DNA from: Silicimonas sp.
GTDB taxonomy: Bacteria > Pseudomonadota > Alphaproteobacteria > Rhodobacterales > Rhodobacteraceae
Direction of reading: 5' to 3'
DNA: 35,313 bases
NCBI GenBank assembly: GCA_025800205.1
Contig: JAOXSD010000037.1
Location: forward strand, 1-35,313
Below the pieces are notes generated by a model. It made no database searches. It saw nothing but the letters and a program-made list of their open reading frames with translations, and had not been told where the DNA came from. Below are positions 12,228 to 22,372 of the stretch, piece by piece (position 1 is the first letter of the stretch; each line of letters starts with the position of its first letter). The translations under genes were made by a program, and so were the position numbers.

Positions 12228-15038
12228 ATGGCATTCGGCACGGGACATCACCTCAGCCTGATCGACGGATCGGCCTTCATCTTTCGCGCCTATCACGCCC
12301 TGCCGCCGCTCACGCGGAAATCCGACGGCGCGCCGGTGGGCGCGGTCTCGGGCTTCGTCAACATGCTCTGGAAGATGGTCGAGGACAATCGCGGCGCGGA
12401 TGCGCCGACCCATATGGCGGTGGTCTTCGACAAGGGCAGCCACACGTTCCGCAACGATCTTTATGATCAATACAAGGCCAATCGCGACGCCATGCCCGAG
12501 GATCTGCGCCCGCAGATCCCGCTCACCCGCGAGGCGACCCGCGCCTTCAACATTGCCTGTCTCGAGACCGAGGGGTTCGAGGCCGATGACATCATCGCGA
12601 CGCTGGCGCGACAGGCGCGCGAGGCCGGTGGCCGGGTGACCATCGTATCCTCGGACAAGGATCTGATGCAGCTTGTGGGCGGCGGGGTCGAGATGTTCGA
12701 CGCGATGAAGAACACCCGCATCGGGGTCGAAGGGGTCGAGGCGAAATTTGGCGTCAGCCCCGAAAAGGTGATCGATGTGCAGGCGCTTGCGGGCGATTCG
12801 GTCGATAATATTCCGGGCGCGCCGGGGATCGGGGTGAAGACCGCCGCTTTGCTGATCAACGAATACGGCGATCTGGAAACGCTTCTGGAGCGGGCCGAGG
12901 AGATCAAGCAGCCGAAGCGGCGGCAGACGCTGATCGATCATGCGGACCAGATCCGCCTGTCGAAGAAACTGGTCACGCTCGATCAGCAGATGGACCTGCC
13001 CTACGGGCTGGAAACGCTCGAAGTGCAGGATCCGGTGGCCGATGATCTCTTGTCCTTCCTCGCCCGGATGGAATTCCGCACGGTGACCAAGCGGGTCGCC
13101 GATGCGCTGGGGGCCGAGGTGCCGGTGATCGAGGAGGCGGCACCCGCGCGCGAGGACAGCGCGGTACCGGAGGCCCTACCCTTTGATCCGGACAGCTATG
13201 TGCGGATCTCGACCGCAGAAGACCTGGCGCCCTGGATCGCGGAGGCTTTCGCGCTGGGATACATGGCGGTGGACACCGAGACCACGGGGCTCGACGAAAT
13301 GGTCGCGGATCTGGTTGGCATTTCGCTCGCCTCCGTTGCGGGCAAGGCGGCTTACATTCCGCTGACCCACAAGACGGCGTCGTCGGACGACCTTTTCGGC
13401 TCCGATGAACTGGTCGAGGGGCAGATGGGTCTGGAAGAGGCCTTGGCGCTTCTGAAACCGCTTCTGGAAGACCCGAGTGTGATCAAGATCGGGCAGAACA
13501 TGAAGTACGACGCCAAGATCTTTGCCCGTCACGGGATCGACGTCGCCCCCATCGATGACACGATGCTGATGTCCTATGCGATGAACGCAGGGCTGCACAA
13601 TCACGGGATGGACGCGCTTTCGGATCGCTATCTCTCGCACGAACCGATTGAAATCAAATCTCTTCTCGGCACCGGCAAGAACCAGATCACCTTCGACCGG
13701 GTGCCCGTCGAAGATGCGGTGAAATACGCCGCCGAGGATGCGGACATCACGCTCCGGCTCTGGCAGGCGTTCAAACCGGAGTTGCACAAACGCAAGGTGG
13801 CGACGGTTTACGAGACGCTGGAACGGCCGCTGGTGCCGGTGCTGGCCGAGATGGAAATGGCCGGCATCAAGCTTGACCGGGACGTGCTGGCGCGGATGTC
13901 GAATGCTTTTGCGCAGAAGATGGCACAGCTTGAGGATGAAATTTACGAGCTGGCGGGGCGCAAGTTCAACGTCGCCTCGCCCAAGCAGCTGGGCGAGATC
14001 ATGTTCGACGAGATGTCGCTGACCCTGCCCGACGGAAAGCCGCCGAAGAAGGGCAAGACGGGCGCCTATTCCACCGGCGCCGATGTGCTGGAGGATCTGG
14101 CGACGCTGCATGATCTGCCCCGACGCATTCTGGACTGGCGGCAGCTTTCGAAACTGAAATCCACCTATACCGACGCGCTGCAGGACCACATCAACGCCGA
14201 CACGGGCCGGGTGCACACCTCCTATTCCATTGCCGGGGCCAACACCGGGCGGCTGGCCTCGACCGATCCGAACCTGCAGAACATTCCCGTGCGGACCGAG
14301 GATGGGCGGCGCATTCGGGAGGCGTTCATTGCCACGCCGGGACATACGCTGGTCAGCCTCGATTATTCGCAGATCGAGCTGCGCATCCTCGCCCATATCG
14401 CCGGGATTGATGCGCTGAAGGAAGCCTTCCGCGATGGGCAGGACATTCACGCCGCGACGGCCTCGGAAATGTTCGGCGTGCCGCTGGATGAGATGACGCC
14501 CGAAGTGCGCCGTCAGGCGAAGGCGATCAATTTCGGGGTGATCTACGGGATTTCCGGCTTTGGCCTGGCGCGCAATCTGCGCATTCCCCGGGCCGAGGCG
14601 CAGGATTTCATCACCCGCTATTTCGAGCGGTTCCCGGGCATTCGCACCTATATGGACGACACGGTCGCCTTTGCGAAGGAACACGGGTTTGTGCAGACAC
14701 TCTTTGGTCGCCGCATCCACACGCCCGAAATTGCCGCCAGCGGACCGCGGGCGGGCTTTGCCAAGCGGGCCGCGATCAACGCGCCGATCCAGGGCACCGC
14801 AGCCGATGTGATCCGACGCGCGATGATCCGGATGCCCGAGGCGATCAGGGATCTGCCCGCGAAAATGCTGTTGCAGGTCCATGACGAATTGCTGTTCGAG
14901 GTGGAGGACGGCGCGGTCGAGGATCTGATCGGCGTGGCACGGGACGTGATGGAGGGGGCCGCCACCCCTGCCGTCCATCTCGATTTGCCGCTGACGGTGG
15001 ATGCGGGCCAGGGCCGGACCTGGGCGGAGGCCCATTGA
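12228..15038 (+). CDS. polA: DNA polymerase I
   Basis: Repair and Okazaki-fragment polymerase of 936 aa with all three activities. The N-terminal 5' nuclease domain starts with LIDGSAFIFRAYHA and holds the acidic cluster EGFEADDIIA and the helix-hairpin-helix DNIPGAPGIGVKTA. The 3'-5' proofreading domain is intact: motif I DTET at 349-352, motif II IGQNMKYDAKIF, motif III YAAEDAD. In the polymerase domain, motif A DYSQIELR starts at 712, the O-helix RRQAKAINFGVIYG at 761, and motif C VHDEL at 884. ATG 12228 is preferred because CAGGGGG precedes it by 7 bases and the family N-terminus starts there, though the frame is open from 12126. A long antisense frame opposite it is a composition shadow. 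Confidence 0.97.
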   Translation: MAFGTGHHLSLIDGSAFIFRAYHALPPLTRKSDGAPVGAVSGFVNMLWKMVEDNRGADAPTHMAVVFDKGSHTFRNDLYDQYKANRDAMPEDLRPQIPLTREATRAFNIACLETEGFEADDIIATLARQAREAGGRVTIVSSDKDLMQLVGGGVEMFDAMKNTRIGVEGVEAKFGVSPEKVIDVQALAGDSVDNIPGAPGIGVKTAALLINEYGDLETLLERAEEIKQPKRRQTLIDHADQIRLSKKLVTLDQQMDLPYGLETLEVQDPVADDLLSFLARMEFRTVTKRVADALGAEVPVIEEAAPAREDSAVPEALPFDPDSYVRISTAEDLAPWIAEAFALGYMAVDTETTGLDEMVADLVGISLASVAGKAAYIPLTHKTASSDDLFGSDELVEGQMGLEEALALLKPLLEDPSVIKIGQNMKYDAKIFARHGIDVAPIDDTMLMSYAMNAGLHNHGMDALSDRYLSHEPIEIKSLLGTGKNQITFDRVPVEDAVKYAAEDADITLRLWQAFKPELHKRKVATVYETLERPLVPVLAEMEMAGIKLDRDVLARMSNAFAQKMAQLEDEIYELAGRKFNVASPKQLGEIMFDEMSLTLPDGKPPKKGKTGAYSTGADVLEDLATLHDLPRRILDWRQLSKLKSTYTDALQDHINADTGRVHTSYSIAGANTGRLASTDPNLQNIPVRTEDGRRIREAFIATPGHTLVSLDYSQIELRILAHIAGIDALKEAFRDGQDIHAATASEMFGVPLDEMTPEVRRQAKAINFGVIYGISGFGLARNLRIPRAEAQDFITRYFERFPGIRTYMDDTVAFAKEHGFVQTLFGRRIHTPEIAASGPRAGFAKRAAINAPIQGTAADVIRRAMIRMPEAIRDLPAKMLLQVHDELLFEVEDGAVEDLIGVARDVMEGAATPAVHLDLPLTVDAGQGRTWAEAH

Positions 15039-15050
15039 TCCGCCAATGAT

Positions 15051-15071
15051 GCAGGTGCAGAATGTGCAGAT
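15051..15071 (-). promoter_or_regulatory. Inverted third copy of the ATCTGCACATTC motif
   Basis: On the minus strand ATCTGCACATTC (complement of 15060-15071) repeats, base for base, the 12-mer in the two tandem RNA promoters downstream. It is followed by TGCACC rather than a second full half-site. It begins 22 bases after the polA stop. Confidence 0.4.
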
Positions 15072-15179
15072 CCCGCGCAGGCTCCCGCCAGGATTGCAGA
15101 GGGCGCGGGCGCGGTAAAAGTTAATCTCCTTATTTTTCAGGGGGTCGCGCCAGATTTCCGACAATTTCAGGATGCGTTG

Positions 15180-15210
15180 TTGACACAATCTGCACATTCG
15201 GTGCACATTC
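15180..15210 (+). promoter_or_regulatory. Promoter and operator of tandem RNA unit A
   Basis: A consensus -35 TTGACA (15180-15185) is followed by two direct copies of TGCACATTC at 15191-15199 and 15202-15210, spaced 11 bp apart. The -10 (CACATT at 15204-15209, 18-base spacing) is weak, suggesting activator help or repression. An 11-bp direct repeat is typical of OmpR/PhoB-type regulators, but the actual factor is unknown. Confidence 0.55.
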
Positions 15211-15212
15211 GA

Positions 15213-15302
15213 CCCGTATCGAGTGATTGGGTGGGTAACGAGTTCTGTGACACACCACTTGTTTATATTATCGCGGCCTGCCCTGGTGCAGGCCGCTTTT
15301 TT
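15213..15302 (+). ncRNA. Candidate small RNA, tandem unit A
   Basis: A predicted RNA of about 90 bases running from the TTGACA promoter to a terminator hairpin and six Ts. It shares two blocks with unit B: GAGTGATTGGGT (15221-15232) and ACGAGTTCTGTGACAC (15238-15253), plus the terminator stem. The spacing between the blocks differs by one base from unit B, which would break any shared reading frame, so a structured or antisense RNA is more likely than a peptide. Expression and start are inferred. No known family was recognised. Confidence 0.55.
15273..15302 (+). terminator. Rho-independent terminator of unit A
   Basis: Stem GCGGCCTGC/GCAGGCCGC with 6-base loop, followed by TTTTTT. Confidence 0.8.
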
Positions 15303-15489
15303 ACTGGGCTTTCGTCGCCCCTTCACCCTCTGAAAATCCCATCCGCCGGTAAGGAAATTCTGCAGGTGCGAAGGTGCTTTCTTCCATCACAACCACCGGC
15401 AGAGCCGCGCTCCGACACCGGCTGCACAAAAATCTTTTTAAGATTTTCAAAGATTTATGTCCAATTTTTGCAAAAGTCTCGCCAAGTTC

Positions 15490-15520
15490 TTGACATAATC
15501 TGCACATTCGGTGCACATTC
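15490..15520 (+). promoter_or_regulatory. Promoter and operator of tandem RNA unit B
   Basis: TTGACA at 15490-15495 and TGCACATTC direct repeats at 15501-15509 and 15512-15520, exactly 310 bp downstream of the same elements in unit A. From TTGACA through the second half-site only one base differs from unit A. Confidence 0.55.
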
Positions 15521-15522
15521 AA

Positions 15523-15632
15523 CCTGTGTTGAAAAGGGTGTTGTGTGAGTGACTGGGTTTCCGGACGAGTTCTGAGACACGTGTTGGTTCTGCGTAAAAA
15601 TCCGGCCTGCCCCCGTGCAGGCCGGTTTTTTT
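15523..15632 (+). ncRNA. Candidate small RNA, tandem unit B
   Basis: A predicted RNA of about 110 bases, homologous to unit A. Shared blocks are GAGTGACTGGGT (15547-15558) and ACGAGTTCTGAGACAC (15565-15580). The terminator stem differs from unit A at its closing pair by a compensatory change (G-C to C-G), which favours a conserved RNA structure. The 5' part has about 20 extra bases relative to unit A. The short reading frame through it (SDWVSGRV...) does not keep frame with unit A. Confidence 0.55.
15602..15632 (+). terminator. Rho-independent terminator of unit B
   Basis: Stem CCGGCCTGC/GCAGGCCGG with 6-base loop, followed by TTTTTTT. Confidence 0.82.
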
Positions 15633-15699
15633 GTGTCCGAAAGCACCTTGCTAAAACCGCCCGATCGGTGAAACTGGCTTGAACCAGCGGGAGAGTGAC

Positions 15700-16137
15700 A
15701 TGGAAAGTGGAACACGCCCGGTCAAGGGCAGGCGCAAGATGATCGCCAACATGACCCCGGCCCTGCAGCCCGGCGTTTTTGTCTTCTGTTCGACTTTCAA
15801 CAACGAGGCCGCCGGCGAGACGCTGAAACTCGCCAAAGGGTCGTTCATCGAGGATGAGGGCATGTCGCTGATCCTGCCCAAGGGCGAGGCGGACCGGCTG
15901 GGGCTGAGCTATGACACGCCGATGCGGCAGATCACGCTGATGGTGTTTTCCTCGCTCACCGGGGTCGGGCTGACCGCCGCGGTCTCGGGCGAACTGGCGC
16001 GCGAGAAGATCCCCGCCAATGTGGTGGCGGCCAGCCAGCATGACCATATTTTCGTACCGGCCGACAAGGCGGAGGCGGCGATGGAGATCCTGCGTGCCCT
16101 GCAGGCCCGGGCGCAATCCGACGCACCCAGGTCGTAA
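15700..16137 (+). CDS. ACT domain protein (COG3602-like)
   Basis: A 145-aa protein made almost entirely of two ACT-like halves, resembling the uncharacterised COG3602 group. The first half contains LQPGVFVFCSTFNNEAAGETLKLAKGSFIEDEG and the second ITLMVFSSLTGVGLTAAVSGELAREKIPANVVAASQHDHIFVPADKAEAAMEIL, with the usual ACT beta-alpha-beta alternation. ACT domains generally bind small ligands such as amino acids; no catalytic domain is attached here. ATG 15700 is chosen because GGGAGAG lies a few bases upstream; ATG 15739 is an alternative nearer the conserved core. A hairpin lies after the stop, at about 16138-16160, before purL. Confidence 0.8.
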   Translation: MESGTRPVKGRRKMIANMTPALQPGVFVFCSTFNNEAAGETLKLAKGSFIEDEGMSLILPKGEADRLGLSYDTPMRQITLMVFSSLTGVGLTAAVSGELAREKIPANVVAASQHDHIFVPADKAEAAMEILRALQARAQSDAPRS

Positions 16138-16206
16138 GCGGGGGATTCGGCTTTCCCCCGGCGCGGTGGCGTTTTATGACAGCGCCAAAGCGCCAAAGGG
16201 GAAGAC

Positions 16207-18366
<2,160 letters not shown>

Positions 18367-18420
18367 AGCGCGGGCCGCAACGGCCTACCTTAGCTGAAAG
18401 AGACAAGGACGAGACCGCCC

Positions 18421-18657
18421 ATGCCCATGCAGGCCAATGAAATCGAAGCCCTTTTGCGGGAGAGCTTCCCTGATGCACAGATCCAGGTCGGTGGCGACGA
18501 TGGTGTGCATATGTCCGCCATGGTGGTGGACGAAAGCTTTCGCGGGCTGAACCGGGTGCAGCAACAGCGCGCGGTCTATGCCGCGCTCAAGGGCAAGATG
18601 GACGGGCCTTCGGGCGAATTGCACGCGCTGGCGCTGACCACGCGGGCGCCGGACTAA
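18421..18657 (+). CDS. BolA family protein
   Basis: Small cytosolic BolA-fold protein of 78 aa. The central DDGVHMSAMVVDESFRGLNRVQQQRAVYAALKGKM region contains the BolA helix-turn-helix-like signature, including the conserved RVQQQRxVYxAL helix. BolA proteins bind monothiol glutaredoxins through a shared [2Fe-2S] cluster; the Grx4 gene follows 19 bases downstream, so the pair probably works together in iron-sulfur delivery or iron sensing. The residue before HM is Val, not Cys, so cluster ligation, if it occurs, would use the histidine. Start ATG 18421; ATG 18427 is also possible. Confidence 0.92.
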   Translation: MPMQANEIEALLRESFPDAQIQVGGDDGVHMSAMVVDESFRGLNRVQQQRAVYAALKGKMDGPSGELHALALTTRAPD

Positions 18658-18676
18658 CCTTTCAAGGAACCAGAAC

Positions 18677-19036
18677 ATGAGCGCTGAAACCCAGATCAAG
18701 GACACTGTCGAGGCCAATGACGTGGTGCTCTTCATGAAGGGCACCAAGTCGATGCCGCAATGCGGGTTTTCCTCGCGCGTGGCCGGTGTGCTGAACTTCA
18801 TGGGCGTGGAGTATCAGGACATCAACGTGCTGACCGACGAAGAAATCCGCCAGGGGATCAAGGATTTCTCAGACTGGCCGACCATTCCGCAGCTTTACGT
18901 CAAAGGCGAATTCGTCGGCGGTTGCGACATTGTCACCGAGATGACGCTCTCGGGCGAGCTCGACCAGATGTTCGAGGCCAATGGCATCACCTATGACAAG
19001 GATGCCGCCGACAAGATCCGCGAACACAACGCCTGA
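18677..19036 (+). CDS. grxD: Monothiol glutaredoxin, Grx4 family
   Basis: A 119-aa CGFS-type glutaredoxin that carries and transfers [2Fe-2S] clusters with glutathione as co-ligand. The active site CGFS is at residues 29-32 in the KGTKSMPQCGFSSR segment. The WPTIPQLYVKGEFVGGCDI segment supplies the cis-Pro and glutathione-binding GG. Adjacent bolA supports a Grx-BolA complex. ATG 18677 follows AAGGAACC. A terminator lies after the stop. Confidence 0.95.
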   Translation: MSAETQIKDTVEANDVVLFMKGTKSMPQCGFSSRVAGVLNFMGVEYQDINVLTDEEIRQGIKDFSDWPTIPQLYVKGEFVGGCDIVTEMTLSGELDQMFEANGITYDKDAADKIREHNA

Positions 19037-19045
19037 TCGGAAAAC

Positions 19046-19084
19046 GAAGGGCGCGGCCTGAGCGGCTGCGCCTTCACCCTTTTT
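19046..19084. terminator. Terminator between grxD and zapA
   Basis: GAAGG pairs with CCTTC around an inner GC stem (19046-19075), followed rightward by ACCCTTTTT. On the minus strand the hairpin is followed by GTTTTCC, so it may serve both convergent genes. Confidence 0.6.
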
Positions 19085-19164
19085 CCAATACGCAAATCTA
19101 CTGCATCTTTCACCGACGCATGTCGAAGAGCTCAAAACCGGTTCCCACTTTTGAAAGACTTGCG

Positions 19165-19566
19165 TCAGCCTGCCGCGCGCAACTTCTCTTCGGCCGCTTC
19201 CGCAATCGCCTCGGCCCGCGCCGCCAGTTCGGCCAGGGTCTCGGTCACCTGATCCGGGATCACCGCCACTTCCACACGCTCGGGTTCCGGCGCGGGGCGG
19301 TTGTGCATTTCCTCGATCCAGGCCTCCTGCTGGGCAACCTTGTCTTCCAACTGCTTCATCTGATCCTCGGCGCCCGCGTGTTTGTCGGCCAGCATCAGCC
19401 CGGCCATCAGCAGCATCCGCGCCTCGGGCAGACGGCCGATCTGATCCATCAGCGTGCGCGCCTCGTTGTCAAGGAGCCCGGCGGCCGATTGCAGAAAGTG
19501 CTCTTCGCCCTCCTGGCAGGCCACGTTGAAGGTACGGCCACCGATGGTGATGGGGATCTCGGGCAT
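19165..19566 (-). CDS. zapA: Cell division protein ZapA
   Basis: FtsZ-ring-associated protein of 133 aa that bundles FtsZ filaments. The N-terminal globular part (MPEIPITIGGRTFNVACQ then EGEEHFLQSAAGLLDNEARTL) and the RMLLMAGLMLADK helix are ZapA signatures; a coiled coil follows (roughly residues 65-90) and a Pro/Glu linker plus a second helix extend it beyond the usual 100 aa. The upstream coiled-coil gene ends one base before this ATG region, so the two are cotranscribed. In many proteobacteria 6S RNA lies downstream of zapA, but the 128-base gap here is too short for it. Confidence 0.92.
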   Translation of the reverse strand: MPEIPITIGGRTFNVACQEGEEHFLQSAAGLLDNEARTLMDQIGRLPEARMLLMAGLMLADKHAGAEDQMKQLEDKVAQQEAWIEEMHNRPAPEPERVEVAVIPDQVTETLAELAARAEAIAEAAEEKLRAAG

Positions 19567-19567
19567 C

Positions 19568-20092
19568 TCAGGCCTCCTTCAGCACGGGTTCGAGGGTGGC
19601 CAGGATCTCTTCGATTTCGGCCCGTTCGGCGGCCCGCGCCGCGCGCAGGCTGTCGAGCTCGTTGCCCATGGCGGAATTGACCAGAGCGGCGTCGGCCAGC
19701 CCTTCGGCATTGGCGTTGCGCAGGGCATCATTGGACTGGCGCAGGGCCTCGTTCACGCCGCGCATGGTCTGCAATTCGCCATCGCGGCGGGTCAGCGCCT
19801 CTTTCATCTGGGCCAGTTCGGTTTCAAGGGTGGCAACGGTGCCCTTGAGCTCGCCCATGGTGGTTTCCATCTCGGCCACATTGGCCTCGAGCCCCGCGAC
19901 CATGGTTTCCTGCTTGTCCTTGATGGCGCGCACCCGCTCTTCAAGCTGCTGGTTGGCGACCCGTTCGGCCTCCAACTCGGCCGCCAGCGCCGCGGCGTCC
20001 TGGCTTTCGCCCGCGCTCAAGTCTTCCAGTGCCTTTTGTGCCCGGTCGAGGGCTGCGGTAATGCGCCGCTCGAATTCTGCAATATCGGTCAT
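19568..20092 (-). CDS. Coiled-coil protein upstream of zapA
   Basis: A 174-aa acidic protein predicted to be almost wholly coiled coil (about residues 5-165), rich in Glu, Ala and Leu heptads. No catalytic motif or membrane segment is visible. It is immediately upstream of zapA with a single base between them and the same direction, so a role in division, for example as a ZapB-like partner of ZapA, is a reasonable inference but not shown by sequence similarity. Divergent from the transketolase gene. Confidence 0.8.
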   Translation of the reverse strand: MTDIAEFERRITAALDRAQKALEDLSAGESQDAAALAAELEAERVANQQLEERVRAIKDKQETMVAGLEANVAEMETTMGELKGTVATLETELAQMKEALTRRDGELQTMRGVNEALRQSNDALRNANAEGLADAALVNSAMGNELDSLRAARAAERAEIEEILATLEPVLKEA

Positions 20093-20218
20093 TCTTGTCC
20101 CTGACTGCCGCGAGAGCTCGGACCACGAATCGCAGCCCTGCCCCCTCTGATTGCCTCTAACATAACGAAAGAATGGCCCGTTTCACCCCCTTTCCGCTGT
20201 GCCATAGCGTCCATTGCC

Positions 20219-20246
20219 TTGCGCTCGGGCAAGGGGCTGGTAAGAA
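20219..20246 (+). promoter_or_regulatory. Promoter of transketolase
   Basis: -35 TTGCGC (20219-20224), 16 bases, -10 TAAGAA (20241-20246), giving a leader of about 30 bases before the ATG at 20283. Confidence 0.35.
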
Positions 20247-20282
20247 CCGCGCCAAGCACGCGCAGCCTGAGGGAAAAAGGTC

Positions 20283-22301
20283 ATGGACATCGCCACGCTG
20301 AAAGAGCTTCACCCGGATCATTTCGCCCGCGCCAACGCGATCCGCGTTCTGGCCATGGATGCGGTTCAGGCCGCCAATTCCGGGCATCCCGGCATGCCCA
20401 TGGGCATGGCCGATGTGGCGACGGTTCTGTTTGAAAAGCACCTGAAATTCGACGCCTCCGCCCCCGATTGGGCCGACCGCGACCGGTTCATCCTGTCCGC
20501 TGGTCACGGCTCGATGCTGCTCTATGCGCTGCTGCATCTGACCGGCTACGAAGACATGACGATGGAGCAGATCCGCAATTTCCGCCAGCTGGGCGCGATC
20601 ACCGCCGGCCACCCGGAATACGGCCATGCCAAGGGGATCGAGACCACCACCGGCCCGCTGGGTCAGGGGATCGCCAATGCGGTGGGTTTCGCCATCGCCG
20701 AGGAATCGCTCAGGGCGCGCTTCGGCAAGAAGGTGGTCGATCACTTCACCTATGTGATCGCGGGCGACGGCTGCCTGATGGAAGGCATTAGCCAGGAGGC
20801 CATCGGTCTCGCGGGCATGCAGCAGCTTTCGAAGCTGATCGTGCTTTGGGATGACAACAACATCTCGATCGATGGTGAGATTTCGCTGTCGGACATCACC
20901 GACCAGAAAAAACGCTTCCAGGCCTCGGGCTGGCAGGTTCTGGAATGCGACGGCCATGATCCCGAGGATATCGACCGCGCCATTTCGCAGGCCCGCACCT
21001 CGAAAAAACCCTCAATGATCGCCTGCAAGACCCATATCGGCTTCGGCTCGGGCCGTCAGGACACCGCAAAGGCCCATGGCGCCCCCTTGGGCCCGGAAGA
21101 GATCGCCAAGACCCGCGCCGCCTATGGCTGGACGGCAGAGCCCTTCGACATCCCCGGCGACATTGCCAAGGCGTGGCGCGAGATCGGTGCCGGTGGCGCG
21201 GAAGAGCGCGGCGAATGGGAAAACCGGTTCGCCACCCTCTCGGCCAGCCGTCAGGGCGAATTCACCCGGATCATGGACGGCACCGCCCACAAGCGCCTCG
21301 CCTCCACCATCCGCGCTTTCAAGAAGGCCCAGTCGGAAGAGGCCCCCAAAGTGGCGACCCGGAAAGCCTCCGAAATGGTGCTGGCCGCGGTCAACCCGGT
21401 CTTGGGCGAGACCCTTGGCGGCTCGGCCGATCTCACCGGCTCGAACAACACCCTGACCCCTGACCTGGGCATCTTCGATCCCTCGAACCGCAAGGGCCGT
21501 TACATCCATTACGGCATCCGCGAACACGGCATGGCGGCGGCAATGAACGGCATGGCGCTTCATGGTGGCGTGAAACCCTATGGCGGCACGTTCATGTGTT
21601 TCACCGATTACGCCCGAGGCTCCATGCGGCTTTCGGCGCTGATGGGCGTGCCCGTCACCTATGTGATGACCCATGATTCCATCGGCCTGGGCGAAGACGG
21701 CCCGACCCACCAGCCGGTGGAACATCTGGCCATGCTGCGCGCGACGCCGAATATCAACGTGTTCCGTCCCGCCGATGTGGTGGAAACCGCAGAAGCCTGG
21801 GAACTGGCGCTGGCCTCCGAAGCCACCCCGTCGGTGCTGACCCTGTCGCGTCAGGGCCTGCCCACGGTGCGGACAGACCACAAGACCAAGAACCTGTCGG
21901 CCCAGGGCGCCTATGTGCTGGCCGATGCGGAAGCGGGCAAGCGTCAGGTGATCCTGATGGCCACCGGCTCGGAAGTCGCACTGGCGCTGGAAGCCCGTGC
22001 CGCATTGGAAGCCAAGGGCATCGGCACCCGGGTCGTTTCCATGCCCTGTGCGGAGCTTTTTGCTCAGCAGGACGAGAAATACCGCCGCAAGGTGTTGCCC
22101 GCAGGCCCCGTCCGCGTGGCGGTGGAAGCCGGCGTGCGTCAGGGCTGGGACCGCTGGCTGCTGGATGAACGTGGCCGCGCCCAGAAGGCCGCTTTCGTCG
22201 GCATGGACAGCTTTGGCGCCTCGGCCCCGGCGGGCGAGCTTTATGCCCATTTCGGCATCACTGCCGAGGCGGTGGCCCAGGCGGCGGAAGACCTGCTGTA
22301 A
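20283..22301 (+). CDS. tkt: Transketolase
   Basis: Thiamine-diphosphate enzyme of the pentose phosphate and Calvin-type pathways, moving two-carbon ketol units between sugar phosphates; cytosolic homodimer of 672 aa, the normal length. Visible landmarks: the [10 protein letters not shown] segment with His35, the ThDP-binding GDG (161-163) followed by EGISQEA and the DDNNISIDG metal-binding end, the [19 protein letters not shown] segment, and the phosphate/substrate region [21 protein letters not shown] 20283 follows a GAGGGAAAAAGG ribosome-binding region. A strong terminator lies after the stop; no neighbouring pathway gene is present here. Confidence 0.97.
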   Translation: MDIATLKELHPDHFARANAIRVLAMDAVQAANSGHPGMPMGMADVATVLFEKHLKFDASAPDWADRDRFILSAGHGSMLLYALLHLTGYEDMTMEQIRNFRQLGAITAGHPEYGHAKGIETTTGPLGQGIANAVGFAIAEESLRARFGKKVVDHFTYVIAGDGCLMEGISQEAIGLAGMQQLSKLIVLWDDNNISIDGEISLSDITDQKKRFQASGWQVLECDGHDPEDIDRAISQARTSKKPSMIACKTHIGFGSGRQDTAKAHGAPLGPEEIAKTRAAYGWTAEPFDIPGDIAKAWREIGAGGAEERGEWENRFATLSASRQGEFTRIMDGTAHKRLASTIRAFKKAQSEEAPKVATRKASEMVLAAVNPVLGETLGGSADLTGSNNTLTPDLGIFDPSNRKGRYIHYGIREHGMAAAMNGMALHGGVKPYGGTFMCFTDYARGSMRLSALMGVPVTYVMTHDSIGLGEDGPTHQPVEHLAMLRATPNINVFRPADVVETAEAWELALASEATPSVLTLSRQGLPTVRTDHKTKNLSAQGAYVLADAEAGKRQVILMATGSEVALALEARAALEAKGIGTRVVSMPCAELFAQQDEKYRRKVLPAGPVRVAVEAGVRQGWDRWLLDERGRAQKAAFVGMDSFGASAPAGELYAHFGITAEAVAQAAEDLL

Positions 22302-22324
22302 GCCGGATCAGAGCGTGAAACGCG

Positions 22325-22358
22325 AAGCGCGCCGGGACAGCCCGGCGCGCTTCTTCGT
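22325..22358 (+). terminator. Rho-independent terminator of tkt
   Basis: A perfect 12-bp stem, AAGCGCGCCGGG/CCCGGCGCGCTT, with loop ACAG and a trailing CTTCGTTTT. Confidence 0.75.
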
Positions 22359-22372
22359 TTTCAGGGAGAGGG

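Noticed and set aside
13176-15326. 716-codon open frame on the minus strand opposite polA
   Set aside because: polA is unmistakable in the sense frame. The antisense frame is kept open by GC-rich codon bias, shows no recognisable domain, and is His/Arg/Gly-rich as such shadows are.
15301-15387. Possible 28-codon minus-strand ORF between the tandem RNA units
   Set aside because: No ribosome-binding site or convincing codon bias, and it stops at the edge of the unit A terminator, which looks like coincidence.
15177-15548. 123-codon plus-strand frame through RNA unit A
   Set aside because: It runs through a terminator and the promoter of unit B, and the frame is not kept in the homologous unit B because of a one-base spacing difference.
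19037-19164. 6S RNA downstream of zapA
   Set aside because: Many proteobacteria have ssrS next to zapA, but this gap is only 128 bases, holds a terminator, and shows no long 6S-like hairpin.
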